NCBI RefSeq assembly: GCF_030813055.1
Contig: NZ_JAUSTW010000002.1
Span: 124,001-188,000, forward strand
Direction of reading: 5' to 3'
DNA from: Neobacillus ginsengisoli
GTDB taxonomy: Bacteria; Bacillota; Bacilli; Bacillales_B; DSM-18226
DNA: 64,000 nt
A program made the translations under genes and the position numbers. Within the stretch, counting starts at the first letter, position 1. Each line of letters begins with the position of its first letter. This document shows, piece by piece, positions 55,634-64,000 of the stretch. The notes under the pieces are model-generated. The model worked only from the letters and a program-made list of their open reading frames with translations. It was not told where the DNA came from and did not search any database.

Positions 55634-56053
55634 TTATAGATGTTTATTAATGTTTCTTGCCATTTCTTGTAACAATTGAGGTGTATAATCACTCGGGTTG
55701 TTTTTCCAAACAGCTCCGAAGCCATCACCTTTGCCATAACGTGGAATTAAATGCATATGGTAGTGGAAAACGGTTTGACCTGCATGTTCACCGTTATTAT
55801 TAACAGTATTTAAACCAATTGGTTCATATTCTCTTTTTAAAGCATTCGCAATAGATGGAACGACTTCAAATAAATTTCTTGCAATTTCCGGTGTAAGCTC
55901 ATACAAGTTTTCCTTATGTACCTTCGGGATTACTAACGTATGACCTTTTGTTACCTGGCTGATATCTAAAAAAGCCAGAACATGTTCGTTTTCAAATACT
56001 TTAGCAGCTGGAATTTCACCATTGACAATTTTACAAAAAATACAATCGCTCAT
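55634..56053 (-). CDS. hit: HIT-family nucleotide-binding protein
   Basis: The 139-residue protein has the histidine triad HYHMH (His97, His99, His101) and an N-terminal zinc Cys pair (CIFC, residues 4-7). HIT hydrolases of the Hint group remove groups from nucleoside phosphoramidates. It is transcribed opposite to ecsA, as in B. subtilis. GGAAGGG precedes the ATG. Confidence 0.94.
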   Translation of the reverse strand: MSDCIFCKIVNGEIPAAKVFENEHVLAFLDISQVTKGHTLVIPKVHKENLYELTPEIARNLFEVVPSIANALKREYEPIGLNTVNNNGEHAGQTVFHYHMHLIPRYGKGDGFGAVWKNNPSDYTPQLLQEMARNINKHL

Positions 56054-56125
56054 CTAAATTCACTGCCCTTCCATAGAATTGTTTGTCCGTATTTTACCAT
56101 ATTTACCGATAATAAAGAAGAAAAA

Positions 56126-56150
56126 GGCAGGATCCGCATGGAATCCTGCC
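56126..56150. other. GC-rich inverted repeat upstream of hit
   Basis: GGCAGGATCC / GGAATCCTGCC, near-perfect. On the minus strand TTTTTCTTC follows, so it would end a minus-strand transcript reading out of the repeated region toward hit. Confidence 0.6.
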
Positions 56151-56247
56151 CTCTCGAAGGGGACTTGCTTCAATTAGACGTTCATTTTAGGAGTGTTCTT
56201 TGATAAACACCTCATTTTTCGTAGAGTGTTTTTATAAAGAGACATCA

Positions 56248-56340
56248 TTGTTCAAGCTGACCATCCCCTTGTAAGTTTTTATATGTTTTCCCAACTTATA
56301 AAAACGGATGACGATCTGCGGTAAACACCTCATTTGCCGT
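56248..56340. repeat. 93-base structured element, copy 1
   Basis: Begins TTGTTCAA, has ACCATCCCCTT after 12 bases, a hairpin (TTTTTATA / TATAAAAA region, 56275-56305), and ends AAACACCTCATTT followed by GCCG. AAACGG / CCGTTT arms bracket the last third. Confidence 0.6.
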
Positions 56341-56386
56341 TTATTTTTTACGCTAATAGGAAAGTAAACTTTCTTATTAAGCATAA

Positions 56387-56469
56387 GTTCAACTGCGCTT
56401 CTTTCTAAAGCCCAAAGGGGCTCGTCAATCAGCGAGTTTTTGTTATAAACAGTTGGTGTTACTTGAACT
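56387..56469. repeat. Long-range inverted repeat with inner hairpins
   Basis: AGTTCAA (about 56386-56392) and TTGAACT (about 56463-56469) enclose AGCCCAAAGGGGCT and CTCGTCAATCAGCGAG, the latter followed by TTTTTGTT. It sits exactly between the two 93-base elements. Confidence 0.5.
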
Positions 56470-56488
56470 CAAAATGGTTACATGGCAC

Positions 56489-56581
56489 GTTGTGCAAAAC
56501 AACCATCCCCTTATCTGAAACGATTGAAAGCTTTACTTTTTTGAAAGGAAATTGTCTTTAACAGACACCTCATTTCAAGAT
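56489..56581. repeat. 93-base structured element, copy 2
   Basis: Begins TTGTGCAA, has ACCATCCCCTT at the same offset and AGACACCTCATTT at nearly the same distance (51 versus 53 bases). Arms TTGAAA / TTTCAA and GTCT / AGAC bracket the end. A third, partial copy with only the end motif is at 56190-56220. Confidence 0.6.
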
Positions 56582-56735
56582 TTAGATGAATTTCTTCATC
56601 GAAGTAAGTTGTTTCCCCTTCGAATATTATAATGTCCGGTTCCAAAAGAAATATACACGGAAATTTCAAAACTATTTTTATCGAGGACAATTTGTTAAAA
56701 TGAGAAATAATCATGAAACGGAAGGGCGTTCGAAC

Positions 56736-57476
56736 ATGTCGTTATTAACAGTTGAAAATCTTGTTGGAGGATATACAAAGAACCCTGTATTAAAAGATGT
56801 ATCTTTTGAAGTGAAAGAAAAAGAACTCGTTGGTTTGATTGGCTTAAATGGGGCAGGGAAGAGTACAACCATTAAACATATTATCGGATTGATGGAGCCG
56901 CATCGGGGAGCAATTAAAATAAATGGACAAACATTCACTGAAGATAAAGAAGCGTACCGCAGATTGTTCACGTTTGTTCCGGAAACGCCTGTTTTATATG
57001 AAGAATTAACATTGGATGAGCATTTAAAATTAACTGCTATGGCTTACGGTCTCGATGAATCAACCTATAAAAAAAGAATTTCTCCGTTGCTGACTGAATT
57101 TCGCATGGAAAAACGTCTTAACTGGTTTCCGTCTCATTTTTCAAAAGGGATGAAACAAAAGGTCATGATCATGTGTGCTTTTTTAGTTCAACCAAACCTT
57201 TACATCGTCGATGAACCGTTTGTCGGATTAGACCCTTTAGGCATTCAATCACTGCTTGATTTGATGAAAAAAATGAAAGAAAATGGAGCAGGTATTTTAA
57301 TGTCCACACATATATTGTCTACGGCTGAGAAATATTGTGACCGGTTTATCATTCTGCATGAAGGTAAAATTAGGGCAAAAGGCACTCTAGCTGAACTTAG
57401 AGAGCAATTTTTGATGCCAGCAGCATCATTAGACGATTTGTATATTCAATTGACGAAGGAAGAAAATCATGTTTGA
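56736..57476 (+). CDS. ecsA: ABC transporter ATP-binding protein EcsA
   Basis: The 246-residue ATPase of the Ecs exporter, needed for protein secretion, competence and normal intramembrane proteolysis in B. subtilis. Walker A GLNGAGKST (residues 36-44), signature FSKGMKQKVMIMCAF, Walker B LYIVDEPFVGLDPLG. ATG 56736 follows GGAAGGGCG; the open frame to 56586 is not supported. It overlaps ecsB by eight bases. Confidence 0.94.
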   Translation: MSLLTVENLVGGYTKNPVLKDVSFEVKEKELVGLIGLNGAGKSTTIKHIIGLMEPHRGAIKINGQTFTEDKEAYRRLFTFVPETPVLYEELTLDEHLKLTAMAYGLDESTYKKRISPLLTEFRMEKRLNWFPSHFSKGMKQKVMIMCAFLVQPNLYIVDEPFVGLDPLGIQSLLDLMKKMKENGAGILMSTHILSTAEKYCDRFIILHEGKIRAKGTLAELREQFLMPAASLDDLYIQLTKEENHV

Positions 57477-58695
57477 GGATAAAACACTTTGGAAAGAACG
57501 AGCGACTCGACGTGTAAAGGATTTAAGCAGTTATCTCCGTTATATTTTTAATAGTCACCTTGTCCTCGTCTTGGTATTTTTAATTGGTGCAGGTGCCTAT
57601 TATTATCAGAATTGGATTAAGTCACTGTCAATTGGATTTCCCGCCGAAATCATAATGGCTATCGTATTTGGTGTTTTATTAACGTACAGTCCGGTTTACA
57701 ACTTTTTACTCGAAGCAGATCAGATATTTTTGCTGCCCCTTGAAAACAAATTGAAAGGCTATTTTCTGCGTTCAGGAGTAGTGAGTCTTGTCTTTCAGGG
57801 ATATGTTCTATTACTGCTATTAGCGGTTTTAATGCCGATGTATGCACATATAAGCTCTGATGGGTTTCATTCGTTTTTTACCTTTTTAGTTGTGATATTG
57901 GTTATGAAAGCCTGGAATTTGGCCATTAGTTGGAGAATTCATTATTACGTCCAAGCATCAGTTGTTTTATCTGACATGTTCGTCAGATATTTTATCAATT
58001 TAGCATTTACCTTTTTATTATTTAAACATGCCGGTATTGTTATCTTATTGCTCATCGTTTTGGTTATGGGATTTTACTATCAGGCATTTTATGTCCGGAC
58101 AAAAAAAATGGGGCTTAAATGGGATCTATTAATTGACCATGAAGGGAAAAGGGTGTCTTCTTTTTATCGACTTGCGAATTTATTTACAGACGTTCCTAAA
58201 TTAAAAGAGACTGTGAAAAGGAGAAAAGGGTTGGATCTTTTCATCAGGAGAATTGCTTTTTCGCAAGAAAAGACATATTTATTTTTATTTTCCAGAGCTT
58301 TCTTGCGTTCCTCTGATTATTTGGGACTTTTTATTCGTTTAACGATTATCGGTACGATTGCATTGTATTTTCTTTCATTTGGATTAGGACAAGTCATACT
58401 CGCTATTCTTTTTTTATATTTAACTGGTTTTCAGCTGTTACCGTTATGGAATCATCATCAAAACAAACTGTGGGTTGACTTATATCCGGTTGCTCTAAAA
58501 TTTAAAACTGCTGCCTTCCATCATTTGTTAATGGTTATTTTAATAATCCAAACAATCATCTTTACATTATTTATATTCATTAAAGGGGAAATATCCTCTG
58601 CAGTCTTGGTATTATTTGCAGGAATAGGTTTTAGTTATCTATTTGTGTATTTTTATAGTAAAAATCGATTAAAAGCAAAAGAGGAAAGAGACTGA
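57469..58695 (+). CDS. ecsB: ABC transporter permease EcsB
   Basis: The 408-residue membrane protein is the partner of EcsA. Many helices, with the early block YNFLLEADQIFLLPLENKLK characteristic of EcsB. Cytoplasmic basic loops (KETVKRRKGLDLFIRRIAFS) connect the halves. Overlaps ecsA; a terminator separates it from ecsC, so ecsC may have a separate or read-through transcript. Confidence 0.93.
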   Translation: MFEDKTLWKERATRRVKDLSSYLRYIFNSHLVLVLVFLIGAGAYYYQNWIKSLSIGFPAEIIMAIVFGVLLTYSPVYNFLLEADQIFLLPLENKLKGYFLRSGVVSLVFQGYVLLLLLAVLMPMYAHISSDGFHSFFTFLVVILVMKAWNLAISWRIHYYVQASVVLSDMFVRYFINLAFTFLLFKHAGIVILLLIVLVMGFYYQAFYVRTKKMGLKWDLLIDHEGKRVSSFYRLANLFTDVPKLKETVKRRKGLDLFIRRIAFSQEKTYLFLFSRAFLRSSDYLGLFIRLTIIGTIALYFLSFGLGQVILAILFLYLTGFQLLPLWNHHQNKLWVDLYPVALKFKTAAFHHLLMVILIIQTIIFTLFIFIKGEISSAVLVLFAGIGFSYLFVYFYSKNRLKAKEERD

Positions 58696-58724
58696 CCCAT
58701 TCAAGGAGTTAGTCTCTTTTTTTG
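58685..58724 (+). terminator. Terminator after ecsB
   Basis: AAAGAGACTGAC / GTTAGTCTCTTT followed by more T; overlaps the stop codon. Confidence 0.82.
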
Positions 58725-58784
58725 AAACCAAAAAGTGGTTATACTCGTAAAAACACTATAAATGATTGAAGAGGGTTGGAGACG

Positions 58785-59507
58785 ATGAATGATTATGAAT
58801 TAAAGGTTTATGATGAAGTTTCCGAATGGAAGCGAAAAATAACAAAACGTTCAGGAATGATGACTCGATTATCAAAAAAAGCACAAGGGAAAATAAATAA
58901 CATAATCCCTGAAAAGATTCACCGGGTTATGACCGAAAGCATCAAGGCAATGGTTAAAACGACTTTATTTGGCTCACAAATTACCACAAATAAAAATCAA
59001 GCCCACGGCTATACTCTTATAGAACGTGATGAATTGGCGAGAAAGAAAATAGGCATTTATCAGAAGGCGGCATTGGTGGAAGGAGCCGGAACCGGGGCAG
59101 GAGGTTTCCTACTGGGTCTTGCTGACTTTCCGTTGCTCCTCACCATTAAAATGAAATTTCTTTTTGAGATGGCTTCAATTTATGGTTTTAATACAAAGGA
59201 ATATGAAGAAAGGCTTTTTATCCTTCATGTTTTTCAGCTTGCATTTTCCAGTGATGAAACAAGAAGGAAAACCTTAAGCGAAATGGAAAACTGGGCGGAT
59301 AGGAAACAAATTCTTGTTGAAATGGATTGGCGCCAGTTTCAGCAAGAATACCGAGACTATATTGATTTTGCCAAAATGCTCCAGCTTGTGCCTGGGATTG
59401 GGGCGTTTGTCGGGGCATATGCCAATAACAATCTTCTTAAGCATTTAGGTGAAACAGCCATGAATGCTTACCGATTAAGATTATTAAAAAAAGCCCCTGA
59501 ACTATAG
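58785..59507 (+). CDS. ecsC: EcsC family protein
   Basis: The 240-residue protein has the EcsC core: GTGAGGFLLGLADFPLLLTI (a glycine-rich amphipathic segment), KMKFLFEMASIYGFNTKEYE and VPGIGAFVGAYANNNLL. The role of EcsC is not known and B. subtilis does not need it for Ecs function. ATG 58785 follows GGAG; the frame opens earlier with TTG. Confidence 0.9.
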   Translation: MNDYELKVYDEVSEWKRKITKRSGMMTRLSKKAQGKINNIIPEKIHRVMTESIKAMVKTTLFGSQITTNKNQAHGYTLIERDELARKKIGIYQKAALVEGAGTGAGGFLLGLADFPLLLTIKMKFLFEMASIYGFNTKEYEERLFILHVFQLAFSSDETRRKTLSEMENWADRKQILVEMDWRQFQQEYRDYIDFAKMLQLVPGIGAFVGAYANNNLLKHLGETAMNAYRLRLLKKAPEL

Positions 59508-59516
59508 GTTCAGGGT
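59491..59516. terminator. Terminator between ecsC and yhaA
   Basis: CCCTGAAC / GTTCAGGG around TATAG; on the minus strand followed by seven T. Overlaps the ecsC stop. Confidence 0.86.
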
Positions 59517-59522
59517 AGAGGA

Positions 59523-60701
59523 TTACTCACTTATATGGATTTGTATTGCTGCAGTGCCAAGCGTTTTCGCGGCAATTAACATGGCTTTTTCATTAATATC
59601 AAATTTAGGGTGGTGGTGCGGGGCAGCTGTATCTACACCAAGCGGCTTTGCACCGGTATAAAAAAAGGTGCCCGGAACCTTTTGCAAGTAATAAGCAAAG
59701 TCTTCGCCGCCCATCTGCGGTTCGGTTTCCTCGATATATTGAACTTCCGGGACAGACTCAGCGCACAATTTGAGAAATTCTGTTTCTGTTTCATGGTTTA
59801 CAACAGCAGGATATCCTCTTACAAAGTTAAATTCATAGGAGCTGCTGGCCATATGACATGTTCCTTGGATAACTCTTTCCATTTCCTCTTCAATGAAGTC
59901 CCGAAGATCTTCTTTAAAGGTTCTGACCGTCCCTACCAATTTAGCCTTATCAGCAATGACATTAAAGGCATTTTGGGCAGTAAAGGAACCGACAGTGACA
60001 ACGGCTGAATCTACCGGGTTTACTTTCCTACTAACGATTTGTTGTAAATTTAAAACTAGCTGTGATGCCGTAATAATCGCGTCCTTCGTCTTATGTGGTT
60101 GTGCTCCATGTCCTCCTTGCCCTTGAATCTCGATTTCAAATCGGTCTGCTGCGGCCATAATAGGGCCTGTTCGATATTGGATTGTTCCTGTCGGCTCGCT
60201 TGCCCATAAATGAGTGCCGAAGATAACATCAACACCATCTAAGCATCCATCCTCAATCATGGATAAAGCTCCACCCGGGGCATATTCTTCAGCATGCTGA
60301 TGAAAAAAAACATAATTCCCTTCCAGATCTTCCTTAAGCTCATTTAAAGCTTTTGCCAAAATTAGGAGGGTTGCAGTATGTCCATCATGCCCACATGCAT
60401 GCATCACCCCGGGGACTAATGATTTATAGGGAACTTCCTTTTCATCCTGGATAGGCAAAGCATCAAAATCAGCTCTTAAAGCGACCGTTTTACCAGGTTT
60501 TTTGCCATATATCTTTGCCACGACACCATTTCCGCCTACATTCCCCTTTACTTCAATGTTAAGCTCTTCATAAAACGATTGGATCAATTTAGCGGTTTGA
60601 TATTCTTTAAACGATAATTCTGGATGCTGGTGTAAGTAACGACGGATAGAAACCATTTCTTCATAATATCCATCTAATTTAGTAAATAGTTTGTTTAGCA
60701 T
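59523..60701 (-). CDS. yhaA: M20-family amidohydrolase YhaA
   Basis: The 392-residue zinc peptidase-like enzyme cleaves N-acyl amino acids. Metal and catalytic motifs: HACGHDGHTA, HQHAEEYAPGGA, GTHLW and HHHPKFDI. The dimerisation domain is inserted in the middle (about residues 185-300). The start is the ATG at 60701 after TCAGGTGA; the frame is open a little further. Exact substrate not known. Confidence 0.9.
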   Translation of the reverse strand: MLNKLFTKLDGYYEEMVSIRRYLHQHPELSFKEYQTAKLIQSFYEELNIEVKGNVGGNGVVAKIYGKKPGKTVALRADFDALPIQDEKEVPYKSLVPGVMHACGHDGHTATLLILAKALNELKEDLEGNYVFFHQHAEEYAPGGALSMIEDGCLDGVDVIFGTHLWASEPTGTIQYRTGPIMAAADRFEIEIQGQGGHGAQPHKTKDAIITASQLVLNLQQIVSRKVNPVDSAVVTVGSFTAQNAFNVIADKAKLVGTVRTFKEDLRDFIEEEMERVIQGTCHMASSSYEFNFVRGYPAVVNHETETEFLKLCAESVPEVQYIEETEPQMGGEDFAYYLQKVPGTFFYTGAKPLGVDTAAPHHHPKFDINEKAMLIAAKTLGTAAIQIHISE

Positions 60702-60824
60702 GAGATCACCTGATTTCATAAGATTTTAAAAATAAAAAGTATTTTCTAATTATTTTAGCACTTTTAAATTAGTATGTAGCTTTTAATTTCAATATTCTTT
60801 TTAGTCTATTCGCTCATAGGTTAA

Positions 60825-60849
60825 AGAGGCTGACATTTTAGTTCAGCCT
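60825..60849 (-). terminator. Terminator of hmoB
   Basis: AGGCTGAA / TTCAGCCT, eight-base loop, then CTTTAACC on the minus strand. 131 bp from the hmoB stop. Confidence 0.6.
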
Positions 60850-60979
60850 AATTCTTACTGTTATATTAGAAATATTGCTGAAACTGTTGAAAATACTGCT
60901 AATGGAGGCGCTTAGCGAACCGGTGGAGGGGAAATCAAATAAAAAAAGAAATAGAGACAGGGCTCCATTCCTGGGATTT

Positions 60980-61477
60980 CTAATCAATAATTGTATATTG
61001 GCTGACGTAGGATTCACTTGAAAAAATTTTCGGCTGATGATCAATACCTATTTCCTTTTTATTAATGGTTTTTGAAAAAGAATTAAGGTTTTTCGAGTTT
61101 TGATAGTCCATTACAGTTTCCCAAATCGTTAGTGTGACATATGTATTTGTTGATAAGGGGCGAAGGGATCTAATGGCAATAAATCCTGGTTCGTTTGAAA
61201 GTATTTTTGCTCGATTTTTAAATTCCTGCTCAAATAATGGTCTCCCTTCATCGGTGACGGGGAAGTTATTCATGACAACATAACCATTCCTCTTAAAGTC
61301 ACCTGCTGAATCAAACACTTCATATTTCCGTGGTTCTTTAAAAACGGTTATTCCGTTTGTTTCGTGTAACAAAAGTGCACCGGAGACATTTGCCATTGTC
61401 ACCATAGTTTCCGACGGGTACTTTTTTTCAATTCTTTTTAAATAGTCCAATGTTCCGGCTGTAATAAAGATGTTCAT
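60980..61477 (-). CDS. hmoB: Heme-degrading monooxygenase HmoB (ABM fold)
   Basis: The 165-residue protein is YhgC/HmoB: an N-terminal extension (YLKRIEKKYPSETMVTMAN), then the ABM domain with YVVMNNFPVTDEGRPLFEQE, FIAIRSLRPL, YVTLTIWETVMDYQNSK and the C-terminal EIGIDHQPKIF. It opens the heme ring and releases iron. Divergent from hemEHY, a position that fits B. subtilis yhgC. AGGAGTGG precedes the ATG. Confidence 0.88.
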   Translation of the reverse strand: MNIFITAGTLDYLKRIEKKYPSETMVTMANVSGALLLHETNGITVFKEPRKYEVFDSAGDFKRNGYVVMNNFPVTDEGRPLFEQEFKNRAKILSNEPGFIAIRSLRPLSTNTYVTLTIWETVMDYQNSKNLNSFSKTINKKEIGIDHQPKIFSSESYVSQYTIID

Positions 61478-61530
61478 GTATAACCACTCCTAGAAAATCA
61501 TTATAATAGTCATAAATCATCTACTAGTCT

Positions 61531-61552
61531 ATGCATAAACTTATTTATGCAT
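61531..61552. promoter_or_regulatory. Perfect 9-bp palindrome between hmoB and hemE
   Basis: ATGCATAAA-CTTA-TTTATGCAT. It lies 54 bp upstream of hmoB and 80 bp upstream of the hemE -35, so it could be an operator for either or both. Confidence 0.45.
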
Positions 61553-61610
61553 GCTTCTTCCTTGTTTTTGTTAATTTAAACAATTTTTAAAACATAAAAA
61601 CGACTATTTT

Positions 61611-61637
61611 TTGACACTTATATTCATTATCTATACA
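61611..61637 (+). promoter_or_regulatory. Candidate hemE promoter
   Basis: TTGACA (61611-61616) and TATACA (61632-61637) with a short 15-bp spacer. Confidence 0.4.
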
Positions 61638-61767
61638 CAAATAGGATTAATAGATATAGTGAAGACAGTTCTATGATACTGCCACACCATTGCTGAGAAG
61701 TTTTATTTTCCTATTATATATATTAAAATGAAAAAACAGACATGTCCTTGAAAGGTGGATTTATTTA

Positions 61768-62814
61768 ATGACAAGACCGATTAACGATACATTTTTAAAA
61801 GCAGCAAGAGGAGAGAGGACAGACTACGTTCCGGTATGGTATATGCGGCAAGCGGGTCGATCGCAGCCTGAATATAGAGAAATAAAAGAAAAGTATTCTT
61901 TGTTTGAAATTACCCATCAGCCTGAGCTTTGTGCATATGTAACGCGTCTTCCTGTTGAGAATTACAATGTGGACGCGGCAATTTTATATAAAGATATTAT
62001 GACACCACTTCCGGCTATTGGTATGGATGTGGAAATAAAAGGCGGAATTGGTCCTGTTATCTCTAATCCTATTCGTTCTCTGGCAGATGTAGAAAAGCTT
62101 GGAGAAATTTCCCCGGTGGAAGATGTTCCATATGTTTTGGAAACAATCAAAATATTAACCCAAGAACAATTAAATGTACCATTAATCGGTTTTTCCGGTG
62201 CACCGTTTACACTTGCAAGTTATATGATCGAAGGCGGACCATCAAAAAACTACAATAAAACAAAAGCCTTCATGTATTCTGAGCCGAAAGCCTGGTTTGC
62301 GTTAATGGATAAACTTGCTGATATGATCATTGTTTATGTAAAATCGCAAATTCAAGCCGGGGCAAAAGCCATTCAGATATTCGATTCTTGGGTAGGGGCT
62401 TTAAATGTTGAGGATTACCGTTACTTTATTAAGCCTGTTATGACTAGAATTTTTGCTTCACTAAAAGAGGAGAATGTTCCATTAATTATGTTTGGAGTTG
62501 GAGCCAGCCATTTAGCTCTTGAATGGAATGACCTCCCACTTGATGTAGTGGGATTAGATTGGCGTTTGCCGATTAACCAAGCAAGAGAAATTGGCGTTCA
62601 TAAAACAGTTCAAGGAAACCTTGATCCTGCTATTCTTTTATCACCTTGGGAGGTCATCGAGGAAAAAGCTAAGGCAATTTTAGACCAAGGAATGGCTCAG
62701 GACGGTTATATCTTTAATCTAGGTCATGGTGTATTCCCTTCGGTTAATCCGGAAACGTTAAAAAAATTAACTGCCTTTATTCATGAATATTCTGCTTCAA
62801 AGCTAAGCCGCTAA
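61768..62814 (+). CDS. hemE: Uroporphyrinogen decarboxylase
   Basis: The 348-residue enzyme converts uroporphyrinogen III to coproporphyrinogen III. Signature [15 protein letters not shown] near residue 24, and [20 protein letters not shown] in the C-terminal half, with [19 protein letters not shown] precedes the ATG. First gene of hemE-hemH-hemY. In B. subtilis pbpF lies just upstream; here it is not present. Confidence 0.96.
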   Translation: MTRPINDTFLKAARGERTDYVPVWYMRQAGRSQPEYREIKEKYSLFEITHQPELCAYVTRLPVENYNVDAAILYKDIMTPLPAIGMDVEIKGGIGPVISNPIRSLADVEKLGEISPVEDVPYVLETIKILTQEQLNVPLIGFSGAPFTLASYMIEGGPSKNYNKTKAFMYSEPKAWFALMDKLADMIIVYVKSQIQAGAKAIQIFDSWVGALNVEDYRYFIKPVMTRIFASLKEENVPLIMFGVGASHLALEWNDLPLDVVGLDWRLPINQAREIGVHKTVQGNLDPAILLSPWEVIEEKAKAILDQGMAQDGYIFNLGHGVFPSVNPETLKKLTAFIHEYSASKLSR

Positions 62815-62907
62815 TCACCCATTTTCCTGTTGAAAGGTGATAAAATTGGGAAAAAGTCCAATTTTTTGGAACAATAATCTAAACAGACTGAAAATGAGGT
62901 GCACATA

Positions 62908-63840
62908 ATGACAAAAAAGAAAATGGGTTTACTGGTAATGGCATACGGAACCCCTTATAAAATTGAGGATCTTGATCGATATTATACACATATTCGCCAT
63001 GGCCGAAAGCCAACAACGGAAATGATTGAAGACCTTCGGAATCGGTATGAAGCAATCGGCGGGATATCACCACTCGCAAAAATCACACTTGAGCAGGCAG
63101 AAAAGCTTGAAAAACACCTAAACCAGGTTCAGGATAAGATTGATTTTAGAATGTATCTTGGATTAAAACATATCGAACCATTTATTGAGGACGCAGTCAA
63201 AAAAATGCATGAGGACGGAATTCAAGAGGCGGTAAGCATTGTTCTTGCTCCTCATTTTTCCACCTTTAGTGTTAAGTCCTATAATGGACGAGCTATGGAA
63301 GAGGCTGAAAAATTAGGTGGACTAAAAATAAATTCCATTGAAAGCTGGTATCAAGAGCCGAAATTTATCGATTATTGGGCTACGAATGTTAAGAAAGTTT
63401 ATGAACGAATGCCTCAAGAGGAAAGAGATTATTCAATGCTTATCGTTTCTGCCCATAGTTTACCGGAGAAAATTTTACGGTTTGGAGATCCCTATCCTTC
63501 CCAACTGAAGGAAACCGCTGATTTAATTGCCGAACAAGCGGGAATAAACCAATATGAAGTCGGCTGGCAAAGTGCAGGAAATACGCCTGAGCCATGGCTG
63601 GGCCCGGATGTGCAGGATTTAACAAGGAAATTATTTCAAGAGCAGCAATATAAAGCATTTGTATATGCACCTGTTGGATTTGTTTGTGATCATCTTGAGG
63701 TGCTATATGATAATGATGTCGAATGTAAAGCTGTAACAGATGATGTGGGTGCAAGTTATTATCGTCCAGAAATGCCCAATGCAAAAGAAGAATTTATCGA
63801 TTGCTTGTCCACAGTAATCCTTAAGACGTTAATAGAATGA
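62908..63840 (+). CDS. hemH: Coproporphyrin ferrochelatase
   Basis: The 310-residue enzyme inserts Fe2+ into coproporphyrin III in the Gram-positive heme route. [10 protein letters not shown] at the start, the metal-site His in [11 protein letters not shown], and [18 protein letters not shown] with [15 protein letters not shown] at the end. ATG 62908 follows GAGGTG; the GTG at 62899 is inside that site. 93 bp after hemE. Confidence 0.95.
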   Translation: MTKKKMGLLVMAYGTPYKIEDLDRYYTHIRHGRKPTTEMIEDLRNRYEAIGGISPLAKITLEQAEKLEKHLNQVQDKIDFRMYLGLKHIEPFIEDAVKKMHEDGIQEAVSIVLAPHFSTFSVKSYNGRAMEEAEKLGGLKINSIESWYQEPKFIDYWATNVKKVYERMPQEERDYSMLIVSAHSLPEKILRFGDPYPSQLKETADLIAEQAGINQYEVGWQSAGNTPEPWLGPDVQDLTRKLFQEQQYKAFVYAPVGFVCDHLEVLYDNDVECKAVTDDVGASYYRPEMPNAKEEFIDCLSTVILKTLIE

Positions 63841-63877
63841 AATGTGTAAGGAATTAATCAGGAAGAAGGTGAAGCCG

Positions 63878-64000
63878 GTGGCGGAAGAGAAGCAGAAAAT
63901 TGCCATAATTGGAGGAGGAATTGCCGGACTAACAGCAGCATTCTACCTTCAAAAAACAGTGCAGGAAAATAAACTTCCGATTGAGATTAAACTCATTGAA
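63878..64000 (+). CDS. hemY: Coproporphyrinogen oxidase HemY (CgoX), N-terminal part (runs off window)
   Basis: Only 41 codons are in the window: MAEEKQKIAIIGGGIAGLTA, the Rossmann GGGxxGL motif for FAD, continues AFYLQKTVQENKLPIEIKLIE. Position after hemH and the FAD motif identify hemY, which oxidises coproporphyrinogen III. The GTG at 63878 is preferred over the GTG nine bases earlier because it is properly spaced from GGAAGAAGG. Confidence 0.88.
   Translation, partial: MAEEKQKIAIIGGGIAGLTAAFYLQKTVQENKLPIEIKLIE

Larger units (their letters stand above)
56151..56735. other. Gene-free region with repeated motifs upstream of ecsA
   Basis: These 585 bases hold no convincing ORF. AAACACCTCATTT-like strings occur at 56205, 56323 and 56563, and ACCATCCCCTT at 56260 and 56502. 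Between them are several inverted repeats. The ecsA promoter must lie in the last part. An open frame from 56586 is only the upstream extension of ecsA. Confidence 0.7.

Noticed and set aside
60838..61044. 68-codon minus-strand frame at the 3' end of hmoB
   Set aside because: It overlaps hmoB in another frame and covers its terminator; composition is that of a random AT-rich frame.

Overview
The window is chromosomal DNA of a low-GC, endospore-forming Bacillaceae. Gene content and order match the B. subtilis yha/yhe/hem region (hemEHY, hmoB, yhaA, ecsABC, hit, trpP, hpr, yhaI, prsA, yhaL, yhaMNO, yhaPQ, yhaR, hemZ, yhaX, yheA, yheCD, yheE). Other segments correspond to other B. subtilis loci (ald/adeR, ycgRQ, yhdP/yhdT, sigY-yxlC, msmX). 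Shine-Dalgarno sites are strong and there are many sporulation genes. The organism looks like a Bacillus/Neobacillus-type relative rather than B. subtilis itself; that is an inference from gene order and protein resemblance only.

Layout. 1-5.4 kb: the head of a GerA-type germinant receptor gene preceded by a 45-residue membrane ORF; then a scrapyard of gene fragments (LysR, response regulator, GH51 arabinofuranosidase) abutting an intact GH2 beta-galactosidase and followed by a SpoVR fragment. 5.4-9.7 kb: an alanine-catabolism group (ald, an AdeR-like activator, an amino-acid permease with a perfect cre box). 9.8-22.6 kb: a secreted HAD phosphatase, the ycgR-ycgQ pair, small membrane and lipoproteins, a DUF445 protein, an orphan OmpR regulator, two CNNM/CorC-type transporters around a MerR gene that appears frameshifted, a GNAT enzyme and an orphan histidine kinase. 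22.8-25.9 kb: Fur-boxed feoA-feoB plus a tiny Cys-rich membrane protein, then an XRE regulator. 25.9-30.6 kb: an interspersed repeat, a penicillin-binding-protein fragment, the sigY operon with its own ECF promoter, fumarase, and an alpha/beta SASP whose 5' leader holds a tRNA-like fold. 31-39 kb: msmX, a PucR-type regulator, yheE, and an operon of four tandem ATP-grasp YheC/D genes with a sigma-K-like promoter. 39-55 kb: yheA, yhaX, hemZ, yhaR, yhaQP, yhaONM, yhaL, prsA, two YjcZ micro-proteins, yhaI, hpr, trpP. 55-64 kb: hit, ecsABC preceded by about 580 bp of repeated structured DNA, yhaA, hmoB and the hemEHY operon, cut in hemY by the window edge.

How it fits together. Iron and heme genes (feoAB, hmoB, hemE-H-Y, hemZ), nucleic-acid maintenance (YhaM/N/O), protein export (Ecs, PrsA, with Hpr as regulator) and sporulation (SASP, YheC/D, YhaL, YhaX, YjcZ) dominate. 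There is no prophage, CRISPR array, rRNA or intact insertion sequence. The most unusual parts are non-coding: the tRNA-like element in the SASP leader, the repeated elements upstream of ecsA, the paired SD-sequestering leaders of the two CNNM genes, an apparent TRAP site on trpP, three interspersed hairpin repeats, and a candidate sporulation small RNA between trpP and hpr. All calls are by eye; no database search or folding program was run.
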